The translations under genes were made by a program, and so were the position numbers. From Solea solea (lineage: Eukaryota; Chordata; Actinopteri; Pleuronectiformes; Soleidae), in the NCBI RefSeq assembly GCF_958295425.1, contig NC_081149.1, forward strand, positions 23,235,964-23,299,963: DNA of 64,000 nt, read 5' to 3'. A model generated the notes under the pieces. The model saw nothing but the letters and a program-made list of their open reading frames with translations, did no database searches and had not been told where the DNA came from. Positions 1-12,400 of the stretch are shown here, one piece after another. Every line of letters begins with the position of its first letter. Position 1 is the first letter of the stretch.

Positions 1-671
1 ATACTGCAGTAGAGCATGAGGCTTGTTTACTGTATCTTTATATCCTCATAGAACAAGAGTCCTGGATTACTGTGAGGGCTAAAGTGCATGCTGCGCTGCA
101 ATAGAGCAGATTTTATTCCCAATAAGATCATTTACTCTCTCATCATTCTCACATAAACGTCACGCTCTGGTATAGTGACATGAGATTAAGATGCAGTGAC
201 ATTCTTATTATTTTTCCTCCAGAGGAAGCTCACTGGTGGCAATCAGGCATGTCCACTCTTGTTAGTTAAACAGCAAGTAATTTAGGTGCAAAGTTGAGAC
301 ACAAATGGGTTTTATTTAGCGTGTTGAAGGCGGAACATGAATTCAGTCAATCACATCTTTGCTTGACGAGCAAAACAAAGCCGTTGTGCTTGTGCCTGTA
401 TCTGGTGCATTGCTATTTAAATTGCAAATGCAGGAAAATTGGAGAAGTGAACCATTCTGTGCTGAGGAGCTCATTTACTGTATGACTGCAGCGTGAATCC
501 TTTCAAGAGCTCCATTAGACTCCGCACGATCAGGGATTGCACTGACATCCATCCTGCATTTAACTGATGAGCAAGAGCTGAAACACCCCCCTGTGTGTGT
601 GCGTGCGTGCGAAATTGAGCCCATAGTCAAGAAATCTCCGAAACTGAATTTTCCTACTACTCATTTGAGTG
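1..671. other. No feature recognised
   Basis: AT-rich noncoding sequence with a short TGTG(C) run near 592-610. No open frame or family match seen. Confidence 0.5.
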
Positions 672-1373
672 TAGGGCTGCATCTAACGGTTATTTAGAGA
701 GACTGATTATTTTTTCGATTGATCATTAATCGGATAAAAAGGAAAAAAAACACACTCTCTCTCAACAAAAGGGAAATACATTTAATATATATTTGACCAG
801 ATATTGCTTAAGTTTCTTTTACGAAGAAATGAAGGATTCACGATATACACCGTTATTCACCTTTTTCTGGCAAATCTTTGTCGGACGAGTGCACGACTTC
901 AGGCCAGTTTAAAAAAAGAAACTTAATGCACATAAATACCCTCAGTTTTGTCCACTGTTGTTGATGGATAAGTGGTAAAATTAACTTACTACGAGCTTGG
1001 CGTGGATCTCCTTCACCCACGGCTCCAACATGAACTTCCTCTTCAGGTGCTCGTGCAGCGACGTTGTGCAGCCGCGCACCGAACGCTTCTTTGAAGGCGT
1101 TTATGTAACGTGCTGCCACACTTTTGACCACTTGGGTTGGACATTTTGTCTCTGCTGTGTCCGCCTCTGCCATTTTTCAAACCCTTCTTTCAGAATCACG
1201 TCACATGAGCTCATGGTTCTCTTCATCTTTTCCTTCTTCTTCTCCTTTTAAGCTTAATGGCGCCTACTGCCCCGGCTTTGGTTGGCTTACAGCAGCTGTA
1301 CGTGTAATAACACAACTAATCGATTAAGTTAGTTGCCAACTATTTGAATAATCGATTAGTTGTTGCAGCCCTA
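672..1373. mobile_element. hAT-type DNA transposon, internally decayed, with 8-bp target duplication
   Basis: Terminal inverted repeats start TAGGGCTGCA on both ends, and the 8 bp TTTGAGTG flank it at 664-671 and 1374-1381. That is the size hAT transposases generate. ATCGATTA-rich subterminal sequence resembles the smaller hAT family elsewhere in the window. The 702-bp copy retains a broken piece of transposase coding sequence on the minus strand. Confidence 0.85.
990..1173 (-). pseudogene. Decayed hAT transposase first exon with BED zinc-finger remnant
   Basis: On the minus strand an ATG at 1173 opens MAEADTAETKCPTQVVKS. A one-base frame change then gives readable SKVWQHVT and, further on, RGCTTSLHEHLKRKF followed by LEPWVKEIHAKLV. 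The S-L-H-E-H-L-K-R-K pattern is the C-terminal half of a BED-type zinc finger as found in hAT transposases and ZBED proteins. A stop codon and frameshifts break it. The piece ends at a possible GTAAGT donor (989-984). It lies wholly inside the 672-1373 element, so it is transposon-derived and not a host gene. Confidence 0.6.
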
Positions 1374-1402
1374 TTTGAGTGTGATAACCTATCAATATAC
1401 GT

Positions 1403-1768
1403 TAGAGCTGAAACAATTAATCGATTATTAATCGATTACTAAATTAATCGACAACTATTTTGATAATGGATTAATCGGTTCGAAGTTTTTTCATGATTAA
1501 AACAAGATTTTTGATTGTTTAAGCTTCTTAAATTAGAGTATTTTCTTAATTTCTTTGCTCTGGATAACAAAGAAATCATTAAAAGTGAATAATTTTGGTT
1601 TGTGGACAATACAAGACATTTGCGAACATCATCATTTCCATTTTCGGTGTTTGACAAACATGATCAACGTTTTTTAAGGTTTTCTGATATTTTATGGACC
1701 AATCGATTAATCGAGAGAATAATCGACAGATTAATCGATTATGAAAAGAATCGTTAGTCGTAGCTCTA
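1403..1768 (-). mobile_element. Non-autonomous hAT element, TAGAGCTG family, copy 1
   Basis: Ends TAGAGCTGAAAC and GTAGCTCTA, with ATCGATTA-rich arms. The flanking octamers ATATACGT and ATATATGT differ at one base. It carries no coding capacity. This copy is in the opposite orientation to most others; the whole roughly 360-bp consensus is recognisable. Confidence 0.85.
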
Positions 1769-1841
1769 ATATATGTGATGGAATCTTTCCCCACTGATGT
1801 CCATGGTCATGTTCTAACCTCCCGTTGTTGTCTTTCCATAG

Positions 1842-1869
1842 GTGGAGCGCCCTGAAGAAACCTACCTGT
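1842..1869 (+). other. Candidate 28-nt noncoding micro-exon
   Basis: Bounded by a TTTCCATAG acceptor ending at 1841 and a GTAAGTGA donor at 1870, with a GGGGCGGAGCC GC-box-like sequence right after it (1879-1890). Both splice signals are good but a chance match is quite possible. Confidence 0.2.
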
Positions 1870-2929
1870 GTAAGTGAAGGGGGCGGAGCCAAGCAGCAAC
1901 CTTTTTTTTTTTTTTGTCCTGATGGACACTGGACAGCCACCAGCATTTTTCTTTTTCAAAAGACATAAGATAGGAATCAAGTCTACTCAAGACTGATACT
2001 GCACAGTTTTACCTCTTGCCGTCCTCTCCTCTCACTCTGATCCGATCAGAGGAAAACCTCTTCAGACCATCTACCTCCCAGAGAACCAGGAACACAAAAC
2101 TGTTTGCTCTCAGTTCCTCAGTTCCGTCTTCTCTTCATGCAACATTTCTCCATTTACCTCAGGGATCTTCTCCCACTGTCTACCTCCTCCACCAAAACAG
2201 CCAACCCACTGACTTTGGAACACGGCGCGAAAACACACCTGTTTGTGACCTTTCGCTGCTGTTACCGTGACGACCTGTATTGCCTCTCAAGCGCTAACCC
2301 GCTGCAGCTGTGACAACCAGCGATGACCTTGGACCTCTTACCTCCTGCCAGCTTGGATCTGCTCACTGCATGAATTGTGCCGATGCTACAATTGTAGCCT
2401 GGACCTCTGGCAAGTTATCACTGGAAGGACACACTCATACCCTCATTCCCCGTCTTTTACAGTCTACCTGGCAACTATATACCTCAGCAGATACAGTGTA
2501 GAAACTTTTTTTAGTCAGAGGGAGCAGAAAGGGAACTTTTCCGTGTCAAAAATCCACTTCCCTGGTTGCTCGTTCGAACCCAGCAGGTCACAACGAGACG
2601 ACAACTCACTCCAGGATCTTCCACTTGCCTTGGAGGCAGGAGTATAGCAACAGTATCCAGGAAGGCCTCCCAGAGAAGCGAGAGGGTTTGTGAGCATCAC
2701 CTGGATTCTCTTTCCCACAAAGTCACATCACACATGCACCTCGTAGTGTAAGCGGTAGCGTCGTTGGGAGAGGAGATCACAGAAGAGACTCAGAAGTTCC
2801 CCCTGCTTTGTGCTTCCTCTTCACCATGTGAAGCCTCCAGAGAAATAAAGCTACCCACAGTGCAGGAGAAGTTCTCATTAGCTTTCCTTGCTCAGGAGAC
2901 GCAACTACAAAGACTGAAGCACTTCGTCG
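1870..2929. other. Noncoding stretch, origin unclear
   Basis: Contains a T14 run and sequences near 2040-2320 whose translation (for example AKTHLF) faintly recalls LINE reverse-transcriptase tails, not enough to classify. No host gene seen. Confidence 0.3.
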
Positions 2930-3060
2930 CAGATTTAACTGTTTAACCTTCGGAGAAGTACAACAACAAAAAAAGTGAACAGAGCAAATCCATATTCTGT
3001 GACGGCGGAGAGCGAGAGAAGGAGGGAAAAGCATTTGGGAGTGAAGAGAAAAATGCAGCG
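2930..3060 (+). other. Candidate noncoding 5' exon ending at a strong donor
   Basis: A purine-rich, mildly GC-richer segment ends GCAGCG before GTGAGTTCC at 3061, a strong 5' splice site. There is no open frame, so it would be untranslated. If joined to 31274 it would serve as an upstream thraa exon with an intron of about 28 kb. Its 5' end is not determined; the start given is only a guess. Confidence 0.3.
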
Positions 3061-3801
3061 GTGAGTTCCTGTTCTTTTTCCTGCTTGTTCATCCTTCTTT
3101 TTTATGCTCCTCAGTAACAGGAGGCTGTGATAGGTATGAGGAACATCAAGGTTATACTCATCACTTGCCATTTTACATTAATGACAAAGAAACACTTCAA
3201 GTTTTCGGGCCAATTTTTATTTCTTTGTGTCTCTAACTGACATTTAACTGGCATTTCTGCCTTATGAGATAATAGCGAGCGGAGACAGAGCGGGTATTAT
3301 GATGGAAGGAACATGGCGCAGTAAAGGTCATTATGAGAGTTTGGGCTTTTTATACTTCATACGTCTTTAGTTCGGAACAGAAATGCAGAAGACGGTCGAC
3401 TTGAAAGAAAATGAAAGTTAATGAATGTTGATGTTGGCATTAGGCTCGGTGTTTTTGGTGTTTGGGTTAGAGCAGCTGTTTCTTATAGTCTCACGGTTCA
3501 AGAGCGGAGGAGGGCTGTGCAACTTCTGCTGGATGGCAGCCATTTAAAGAGATGGAATCATATATATGATATCATATATATCTTTTACAGTTTATTTTCC
3601 TCGGGAGTGGGAGACAATTGATCAGCTATTGACTATATATTGTATTGGCCTTTTAAAAAGCCACGATCTGTCACCAGTGTGAATCGCAGTTTCACTGAGG
3701 CCTCAGTGAGTTTCTCTGGCTTGTTTCCATAATCCAGTACTATGCAAATTGGGGTCAGGTTAACAAGAGACTGTAAATGTTCTTACTTTACCGATTTACA
3801 T
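3061..3801. other. No feature recognised
   Basis: Short palindromic ATATATGATATCATATATAT near 3560-3580; otherwise ordinary AT-rich sequence. Confidence 0.5.
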
Positions 3802-4065
3802 TAGGGCTGAACACTTCATTGTAATTTTATCGAAATCACAACACAGAGACGCAAAATTTGTTCAAGCCAAAATGTGTGTCAAAATATCATTTTATATGAA
3901 TTATTATTATACATCTTATTCTACAGACTGAAGAGAACATCTGTGTTTCTCACAGAGCTGCACAAATGTCACACATGAATCCTTTTAAATATGAATGAAA
4001 ATAATGAGACATATAATGATTCAATAACATTTCCTGTCAAAATAATCGGAATTAGATATTAGATA
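3802..4065 (+). mobile_element. Second hAT-like short family (TAGGGCTGAAC), copy 1, truncated
   Basis: Starts TAGGGCTGAAC and shares about 260 bp with 22920-23246, including GTTCAAGCCAAAATGTG and ACAGACTGAAGAGAA. The 3' end is lost here. The other copy ends GTTCAGCCCTA, giving the inverted terminus. Confidence 0.7.
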
Positions 4066-4159
4066 TTCGTTGTATTACTAGAATATGGCTAGTATTTTAA
4101 AAAAATTATTGTGCTTCCTGACCTCAGTTTCCCCTAAGTGGAGAAATATCTTCATTCTC

Positions 4160-4335
4160 TTTTTTGTGACGTGTCCACCAGTGACACTTGGTCTGACCCT
4201 TGAAACTATAACGCACTTTTAGACCCACTCGTAGAGGGGCGGGACCTCATTCCCAAATGTAAACAGTGTCCGCCATCTTTGCTTACAGTTAAGCTAACAG
4301 GACCAAGCGTCACTGGTGGACACGTAACAAAGAAA
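4160..4335. mobile_element. MITE with about 30-bp terminal inverted repeats
   Basis: GTGTCCACCAGTGACACTTGG (4171 on) is mirrored by the reverse complement in the sequence ending GGTGGACACGTAACAAAG near 4332, with only a few mismatches over about 30 bp. The interior is about 110 bp with no coding capacity. Family not recognised. Confidence 0.65.
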
Positions 4336-4382
4336 AGAAAGAAAGACTCAAGGGAAACAAAGCTAAATGCAAAATCAGGGGT

Positions 4383-4724
4383 CAGGGGTGTCAAACATAC
4401 TGCCCGCGAGCCAGAACCGGCCCACCACAGGATCCAATCTGGCCCGCAGGGATGAATATGTGAAAATGTGATGTCATTTACCATATTTTTCAGTTCAGGA
4501 TACCTGTGACTGAATATTTTGTGTCTATGTCGATCCGCTGTGATCTTGCACACATGTCAATTATAAACTTGGGCATCACATTGTTAAAATTGCACTTATT
4601 TTGTTCAAGTAATGTTTTAGCTTTTTCATAATTTGTAAATGTAGTGAGTTGTGTGCATGAGTTTATTGGTTATTATTAAAATAATTGCATCATTGTGCTC
4701 ACTATAATGAGTTTGATGCCCCTG
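4383..4724. mobile_element. Short DNA transposon with CAGGGGTGTCAAAC ends, copy 1
   Basis: Begins CAGGGGTGTCAAAC and ends GTTTGATGCCCCTG, with a GGCCCGCAGG motif near the left end. The same termini bound 42800-42972. I know these ends from hAT-type elements in fishes; flanking octamers do not match for this copy. Confidence 0.65.
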
Positions 4725-7700
4725 CTTTAGGTCATAATATGGTTGTGGGGGATCCCTGGGTGGAGAAAATGCACGACACAGCTGCTGCAAAAATAGATTC
4801 ACTCATACAGTGTAATATGTGACTTTGATAATGTGGACACACACTGTTCCTTTTTCCTTTTTTCTTTTTTTTGACAAAGCGAGTGTGTGGTAGTGAGGAA
4901 ATTGTTGAAAGTGAAGAACGGTGAGATGAGAAAACGAGACGACTCACAGATGAGACGAGGTGGAGGTCGAGAAGGAGGAGAAGAGTGGACATGGCTTACC
5001 TCAGACACCCTCTGTCCTCTCGCTCCACCCCTCCCTCTGTCATTGACATGGAGTCACATATGTACAATCCTCATTGATAGTCCCCTCACACCTTAACGCC
5101 ATAACTTACGCCTGTGCTCTGTCCCCTGGTTTGTGTTGCCATGGCAACACACAGTCTTCTTCCACCAACTGTGACTCACACGCGGGTAAATGTATAGGAC
5201 GGAAAGCCTGTGTTGCCCAATCGGATCACTGGCTGCTTAGGTGCAAGAAGTTTGATCTGTGTGTGTGTGTGAGTGTGTGTACGATTTGTTACTCCTTTCT
5301 GGCATTAACACTGAACTTGTCAGGGCTCGTAGACCTAAAGGAGACCAAAACCAGCTCCTAATGAGGCAGACCCTCATTTCTGGTCATGTTTAGGGCTAAT
5401 ATTTGAATTGTTCAGGCTGTGCAATTGAAAAGAAGTCAGTGCAGTGTCCTAAGAAGAATAGCTGTGCAAACCTGTGTGTGTTTGTGTACATGAAACTGGA
5501 ACACTGAGTGAGTCATCCATGGTCTCTCTGAGACTGCTGCTGCTATCACGCCATGTCTGGGGATGAAGGCGGGGGGTCTTGTTATTGCTCGTGCTGTTGT
5601 GGAGACCTAAATCTTTCCACACAGCCACATGATGGGGACTTCATTAGTCTTCATTTAAAAAAAAAAAAAAAAAAAAACATAACGAAAAGACTCACATATT
5701 GAAAATATGACAACATCATAACATGAGAACATCATGAAAAGACTGTTAGTTCTTCTTTACAGGAATGGACTTATATTATTTTACTTTATCTTCTGTTCCC
5801 AGATGATTTAAGGCACCAGTTTCAAAATGTGTTTATGTTAAAGAACTAAAATGAAGTTGTTCAGTGAAAACACTGAAAGTCTCTCTGGGTCCCTCCAGCT
5901 TTCCTGGAAGTGTGGTTCGTGGAACACTGTCATTTAAAAGCGCTCTCTAAATTATCTCATGTCGTACACGTCTGCCACGCCCCTTTTCACACTCTGAGCC
6001 CCGTCTGCTGTGATTGGTCAGCTGGCCCACTCTTTTGTAGTTGCTCAACTGCTCGGAAAATTCACACCCGTTACCGGCTTCCTGATCAGCTATAAAATCT
6101 CCTGTAGCCATGGTAACGATAGCGTCAGTCCTCGCCTACCGATTCAAGCTCAAAACAAATATTGGATGTCAGGATGAAAAAGTGCAGAAACCACCTTCGC
6201 AAAACAGATCATTTTACAGTTTTTAAAGTCACAGCTCTCTCGTCTCATCAGTCTGTCCATCTGTCCATCTGTCCTCTTTGTCCCACAGATGATCTGCCTC
6301 CATCTGGCACTGTCCCAGGCTACATGTCAGACCCATCTCTTTCAGCTCAGTCATCCAATGCTGTGTTTCCATCATGGTTTGGTTTGGTATAGTTTTGAAT
6401 GGTAAAGCCCTGGGTCAGGCTTGAAGGGTGCCAAAGATTGGAACGGTTGGAGAACCGTACTGTGCCAAACCAAACCGTTCCACTCAGGGTAAATGAACAC
6501 AGCTTTAGTTTGCCACCAGGTTTTCTCAGGGCGGCCTTTCTTACGGTTTCCAGGTGGGAGAGCAGTCTTTGGTTTATGGTTCTTGTCCATTCTGACCATT
6601 CAAGCCATTGTATGCAACAATCTCCATCACCAAACTTGATCTCTACATGTAAGATTAGTGTTGTGAGCTCCTGTCAATGTCATGGCAACAGATGTCACAG
6701 ATGATTTATGGAAGAAAGGCCTTTCAGGTGCTGTCTCTCTTATTGCCCTGTGCTTTTGGCCTTTGGTCATTTTACATGCACACTAAAGGAAAGTGGAAAA
6801 AAAACCCTTAAAGCATAATAAAGGCAGTTAAAGGGTTATCTTTCTGTAGGCCAGTGACCAGATTTTTTGACTGGAATTGTTTCCAGTTTGACCAAAACAT
6901 GTTGCAGCAGGCTTCGCTTGCCCACAGGCAAACAAACTCATTCATATGCAGATACCTGTCCATAGGGACGACCCAAAATCTTCAACCCCGGTCCTCGTCT
7001 TCCTCTTGTTGCTTGTCGTAAACACTGTTTGCCAAATGGAAAAGAGAAGTCTTGGCCCAGATATCTGCTTTCTATGCAGGAAAACTGTTGTGGCTAATTT
7101 GTCTCCAGACGATATAGCTGATGGTAATTATATGGATACATTATAGTCTTATAATCTGAGAAATAAACTTGAGTCCATGTAATGTTCTTTTACGTCATTA
7201 AAACAGACATCTGTGTGTGTGTGATCTAAGCCAGTGGTCTGTAATCCGATTTATTAACAGGAATTTTCCATAGACCTTACCACACAGACATTTATTAAAA
7301 CATGTTATTACATTACACATTTGACGATTTGATTATTCGTTTGATTACAAAGAGTCGGTTAATGTGACTGTTTGTCGTCATGTTAAACAGACAAAACTGT
7401 AAAAAATGTTAAATCACTGATTACACTGATTGATAGATTGATTGATTATTTCTACATCGATGACACGCTGTCGATCCCACAGAAATGTCCCAAGATCTTT
7501 GAAGGCATCTCGTTCGCTGCTCTTCTAGCCTAACATGCCGTGAGCCCTGCATTACTTCCACTCGCTCTCATGCACTGGAATTGAGAACATTTGAATATGT
7601 TTTCACTTAAAATGCTCGTCTCTGTTGTGTTTTTCACTAGTTTGTTTGTTTTTAAAGGAATTGTTTGGTCCTGTCTGTGTGCGGGCAGGAGTTAGTCAGA

Positions 7701-8954
7701 CATGCGGCGCATAATCATGTCCATCTTCATCTTCATCCACACTCACCTCGCAGTTTCAGTCGTTTAACGCTCATTACGTGAAGTGAACTTATTCACTCAT
7801 CAATCAAAGTTGACACACCACACAAATGAAATTAACATTTAAATTTGGAATATTATAAATCATTGTTCCGTAGCTCGCCGTCGACATGCAGAGGACTTTA
7901 AAGTTGTTGAAGGGAGAGCTCTTGTACGCCACTTTACTAAAACGCTCTTAATAAAACTGCAAAGTTAAGTTAATGCCACTTTGTGAAGTGCTCTTTCCCC
8001 GCACACCAAACTCCAGAGGGAAAATGATCGATTTTACATCACAGCATGGAAGCAGGAAGTGTTGATCCCACGTTGATCCAACGGTGCCTCCATCATTAAG
8101 GTCAGATGTTTTATTGCGTTTGAAATCCTTTGATCGGTCTTACGTAAGTTCCACATGCGGCAGCAGGAGCTCCGGCAGCTCCAGTGTCCTGATTTTCTCT
8201 TTGGACTCTGTTGTGGGAGAGGGAACTAAGTTTTAGAAACTTCCACTCTCCAGTTGGAAACGGCTGTCAGAGGGTGAGAAAATGTACAAAGACATCGTAA
8301 ATGTAAGCAGATTTTATGAAGTAAGCAAAGTTAATAAACGTCACGGCACACATTGGCAGTCACATGGGAATGCAAATGAGTACAGTCTCAATGTAGAATT
8401 AATATAGCTGCTTAAGGACTTTATAAGTTTATTGATCCTTAAAGAATCAAACTTCTGGGGAAATGTTAATACTTTAGATGGTTTCAAACATGCTTTAATC
8501 ACTTTGTGCTTCACCTCAGTCTCGCGACAGACGCTGTGTGCGTCTTTGAAAAATGAAAGCGTAGGTGGTCACAAGCGGTGGCTCTGTTTTGAACATCTGT
8601 CAGATTAACATAAAAAAAAGACATTTGTGTACAGAGTAATACTGTTTTCTTAAGCTCCATAACAGTCAATGTGTGTGTACATGACTTAAAAAAACAATCA
8701 AATTCTCGCTAGTCTGACTAGAAAATGTATGAAATCAAATTTCTCAGTCGCACCAATTTGGCTAATTCACTTTCTTTTGTCTCTTTGTGTCGTCCCAGAG
8801 TAATCTTAGATGTATTGTTGTTGGTACCGTCCCCTGAAATGTTCTAAGTCTCACATCATTAACTTAAAGTCACTGTAGTCTACTACAGACTACTACCATG
8901 TTTTCCACATTCTCCTGAGAAATACTATCAAACTCTCAGATTGCATGGTAGTCA
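4725..8954. other. Long noncoding stretch with a few simple repeats
   Basis: Holds a short TG run near 5257-5280, an A20 run at 5655-5676, and at 6370-6475 an imperfect palindrome pairing TGGTTTGGTTTGG with CCAAACCAAACC, probably a decayed MITE. The longest open frames are short and match nothing I recognise. Confidence 0.5.
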
Positions 8955-9048
8955 TGAATAGAATAGCCTTTATTTGTCATGATGCATGTAAAAACGCATG
9001 AAATTGGGGAGCAGAGCCGGGAATCGAACCCACAACCTTCAAGTACCA
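8955..9048 (-). mobile_element. tRNA-derived SINE fragment
   Basis: The reverse complement contains AAGGTTGTGGGTTCGATTCC, a pol III B-box context, followed by CCGGCTCTGC, as in common fish SINEs. It shares the motif with 42441 on. It is cut at its tRNA-like end by the hAT element that follows. Confidence 0.55.
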
Positions 9049-9400
9049 TTGAGCTGCAACTAACGATTATTTTCGTAGTCAATTAATCTGTCGATTATTT
9101 TCTCGATTAATCGTTTGGTCCATAAAATATCAGAAAACCTTAAAAAATGTTGATCTGTGTTCGTCAAACCTGGAAATGACGACATACCACAAATCAAAAT
9201 GATGAACTTTTAAGGATTTCTTTGTTATCCAGAGCAAATAAGTGAAGAAAATATTCACATTTTGAAGCTTAAACAATCGGAAATCTTGTTTTAATCATGA
9301 AATGTTTTTTCGAACTGATTAATCAAAATAGTTGTCGATTAATTTAGTAATCGATTAATCAATTAATTGTTGATTTGATTAATTAATTGTCTGATTGCAA
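9049..9400 (+). mobile_element. Non-autonomous hAT element, TAGAGCTG family, copy 2
   Basis: Starts TTGAGCTGCAACTAACGATT and follows the family consensus through TCCATAAAATATCAGAAAAC and AACAATCGGAAATCTTG. The right end is degenerate. It sits directly against a SINE fragment. Confidence 0.75.
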
Positions 9401-12400
9401 CAAGCATTCAGACAATGCAGTGCAGTATTATAGGAACAATTCATAGAATTAATAATATTGGGTGAGGTAGTGTGTTCAGTGTGTCTCAACTGGACTCCCT
9501 CCAAGCTTCTACGTCCATTTCAGTGTCTCCAGTGTCCTCAAATGTCAGCACTATCAAGACTGAATTATCTTTATCAGTGTCACATGTTTATGGATAGAAG
9601 TTAAAGTTAAAACCTCTGTGGAATATTCTCCTCTCATCAAGTTTATGACTTTATCAATGGAAGCAAACGACAGCTTGGCCCAGGCCTTAATGTCAGTGTA
9701 TTAATTATTTTTTGCAGCCATCCCTTTTTTCAATTTGGCATTAAAAGCACTTTGTAAACATGAAGACATTAATAAAAATAATCCCTCACATTGAAGCACA
9801 TAACATCATAACATGCTTTGTGTTGCACATAAAGAACTCTCATTACTAATTCATGTATGAGTGGAGCTGTGCGGCGCGCCTCAGGGATAAAAATATCTCA
9901 CATCAAAGCAGACAAAAACAAGACCAAAACGACAGAGACGGAGTTAAAAAAAAAATTTAAAAGCTTGGACGGGACAATAAAATGTAAATGAAAACCCGGA
10001 AAGGATGCGTTTAAAGTAGAACCTGGACAGTGTGCTGTATGTAACGTCACTAAACAATCACCTCTACTACTTACTTTGTGTGGAGTAGACTAACTGCACT
10101 GCTGTCTATGAAAAGCTGGACTGATGGAGGCCGATCCATACTGTTGATATAGCTCTGAGTGGCAGCTGTAAATTGAGCACAAGCAATCGAACTATAAATC
10201 CTTACCAGCATTTGTATAATCCCAGGGATGGGAATCAGCCTCACAGACGACAGAATAAATAATCCTTTAGACCCTTTAGCAATAAGGAGTCTGTACACAA
10301 CTCTATAATAACAACATTAACTTTTATGATCATAAAAACTAAAGAAATCCTTCAGTCGTGCAGAATAAAACGAGGGTACTCCCGGTCAATTCTCATATCA
10401 CCTTCAGTCTCCACAGACGGGCTGCACTCTGTGATGATCTGTACTCGTACCCCACACATTCCAAATTTTATAATTCATGTCATTTAACATGTTTGGGGAT
10501 TCTGACTGATGTCATGGGCCATTTAACCTGTCGTCTGTCTCACGCTCCGCTGTCAAGTTACCGAGTTCAAACGGACTAACAGAGCACAAACCTGTCCCAC
10601 ATTCCTGCACACGTGTTCATATAAGTACACGCAGTGATTATGCTCTTTTTCTTTATCCCTCTTTGTGATTGTTTCCTTTTTCTCTTTGTGACTCATATCA
10701 TTCCTCTCCTCCTTCACTCACTGTCGGTCTCGTTTGGTCTCTCTCTTCCTCAGCCGCGCTTCACCGCCCGTCTCCCTGTTGACGCCATAGTTTTTCACGC
10801 TCTCTTTACTTTGTTCGTTTCCCCACCCCCTCAGGGGTCTCCCATCATCCTCACCTAAACCATCAGATTTCTTTCTCTTTCTATCAATTTTCCCCATCAT
10901 CTCTTCTTTTGGCCTTCCTACAGGGTGCATTGATCGAAACTTGGATGGACATTAAGTCCTTTGGCAGGCTTCATTTCAGTGTGTCAGCATGATCTGAGGC
11001 CACGCTGTTGGCCGTCCTCCTATAGACGCTGCTACACAGTAAATACATTAAGCTTGTCAGGTGCGGTTTTGCACCCAAGGCTTTTATTTTGGTCCTGAAT
11101 TCAGACGCAGCTTTGGGGCCAACCTGACATGAAGGTTGGGTACATTAGTGCCATTTTGTGCAGTTTGCGCTGGATGTCTTAAGTTGTGTGTTGTGGTTGT
11201 GGCTCCAGTTAATAAACACATGCATCCTTCCTTCCTTCATCCATCATCTATACCACATAAAGTAATACTTCAGGTTTTTTTTTGATGTGGGCTTGAATAA
11301 TGGTGCTTCTCCATTGTACAGTTCTAGCACTACTCAGCTCGACTCATAGTACCTGGTGCCTGTCTTTGTTTTGAGTACCTGGTTCCAAGCGAGCTGCTGC
11401 CCAGTGATTGGTCAGAGAGTGTCGTCACGATTATAGATTTTCTTGGTACTATTATTGTCAGAGAATTAATCACATTATTAGGATTATTATATGTTTATTG
11501 ATTTCACAACACTATGGATGTGTAAAATCACATGGACACTGCTTATAGGTCTTAAAAGTTTCATTTATTTTTTATCTTTTACAACAAAATAATGTAGCAG
11601 CAAAGTAAAGTAACCGAAAAGTAAGGGGAAATGTTTGAATTTTTTAAGTCATCAATTGTCATCTATACCAAATAATCATTTTAATAATGTATGGCCAGAT
11701 ATAAAAACATAACTATATTCCATGTTTAAATTACAATGACACAAATACATTTGTAATAAATAAAGCGGGCATCACATGACGTATAGTGTAACGTGTCGTT
11801 TAACCCGTCACGTTACCCTGAAAGCCGAACATGTGTCATACACAATTGCAAATGACACGCTAACATTTAATTTCCTACCAGTTCAGTGTTACGTTAGTTG
11901 AACATTAACGTCATTTAACCCAGTTACTGTGTGTTTACCTGTACTCTGGCGTACAGAGACGGGTGCTTACGCCGTAAAACTCCCACACGGCTGATTTGAT
12001 GCTCTTTGTTGGAGGGAATAACTCTTCCCCTGCCACACGTTAACAATCGGGTACGGCTCTATTCTGTGTTTTTTAGATTCTTTGTCACACGTTGTATCAG
12101 GACTTTTGTCTCTAAACAGAGATTTTAAACCGTTCTCAGTGTATAAGCGTGTCCTGTCGTTGCGTTCACTATCTCAGTGAGCACTAATCAGCCGACGGGG
12201 TCAATCCCTCGCTCACTCTCATTACTTTCACTTAATTATATTCTATGACATTTCACAGTTTTAATGCTCCCGTCTTTATGAATTCTCCATATTTGACACC
12301 TTGTTCATTTTAGCAGTCAAATGTCAGGAGACAGAGATTTATATATATATTATATCATCTGTGTTGAAGCGGCCTTCCTGAACCAGCCAAACACTTTTAA

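Noticed and set aside
2016..2330. Open frames with AKTHLF-like endings suggesting a LINE or a host gene
   Set aside because: Frames are short, shift repeatedly and match only a four to six residue pattern; too weak to classify.
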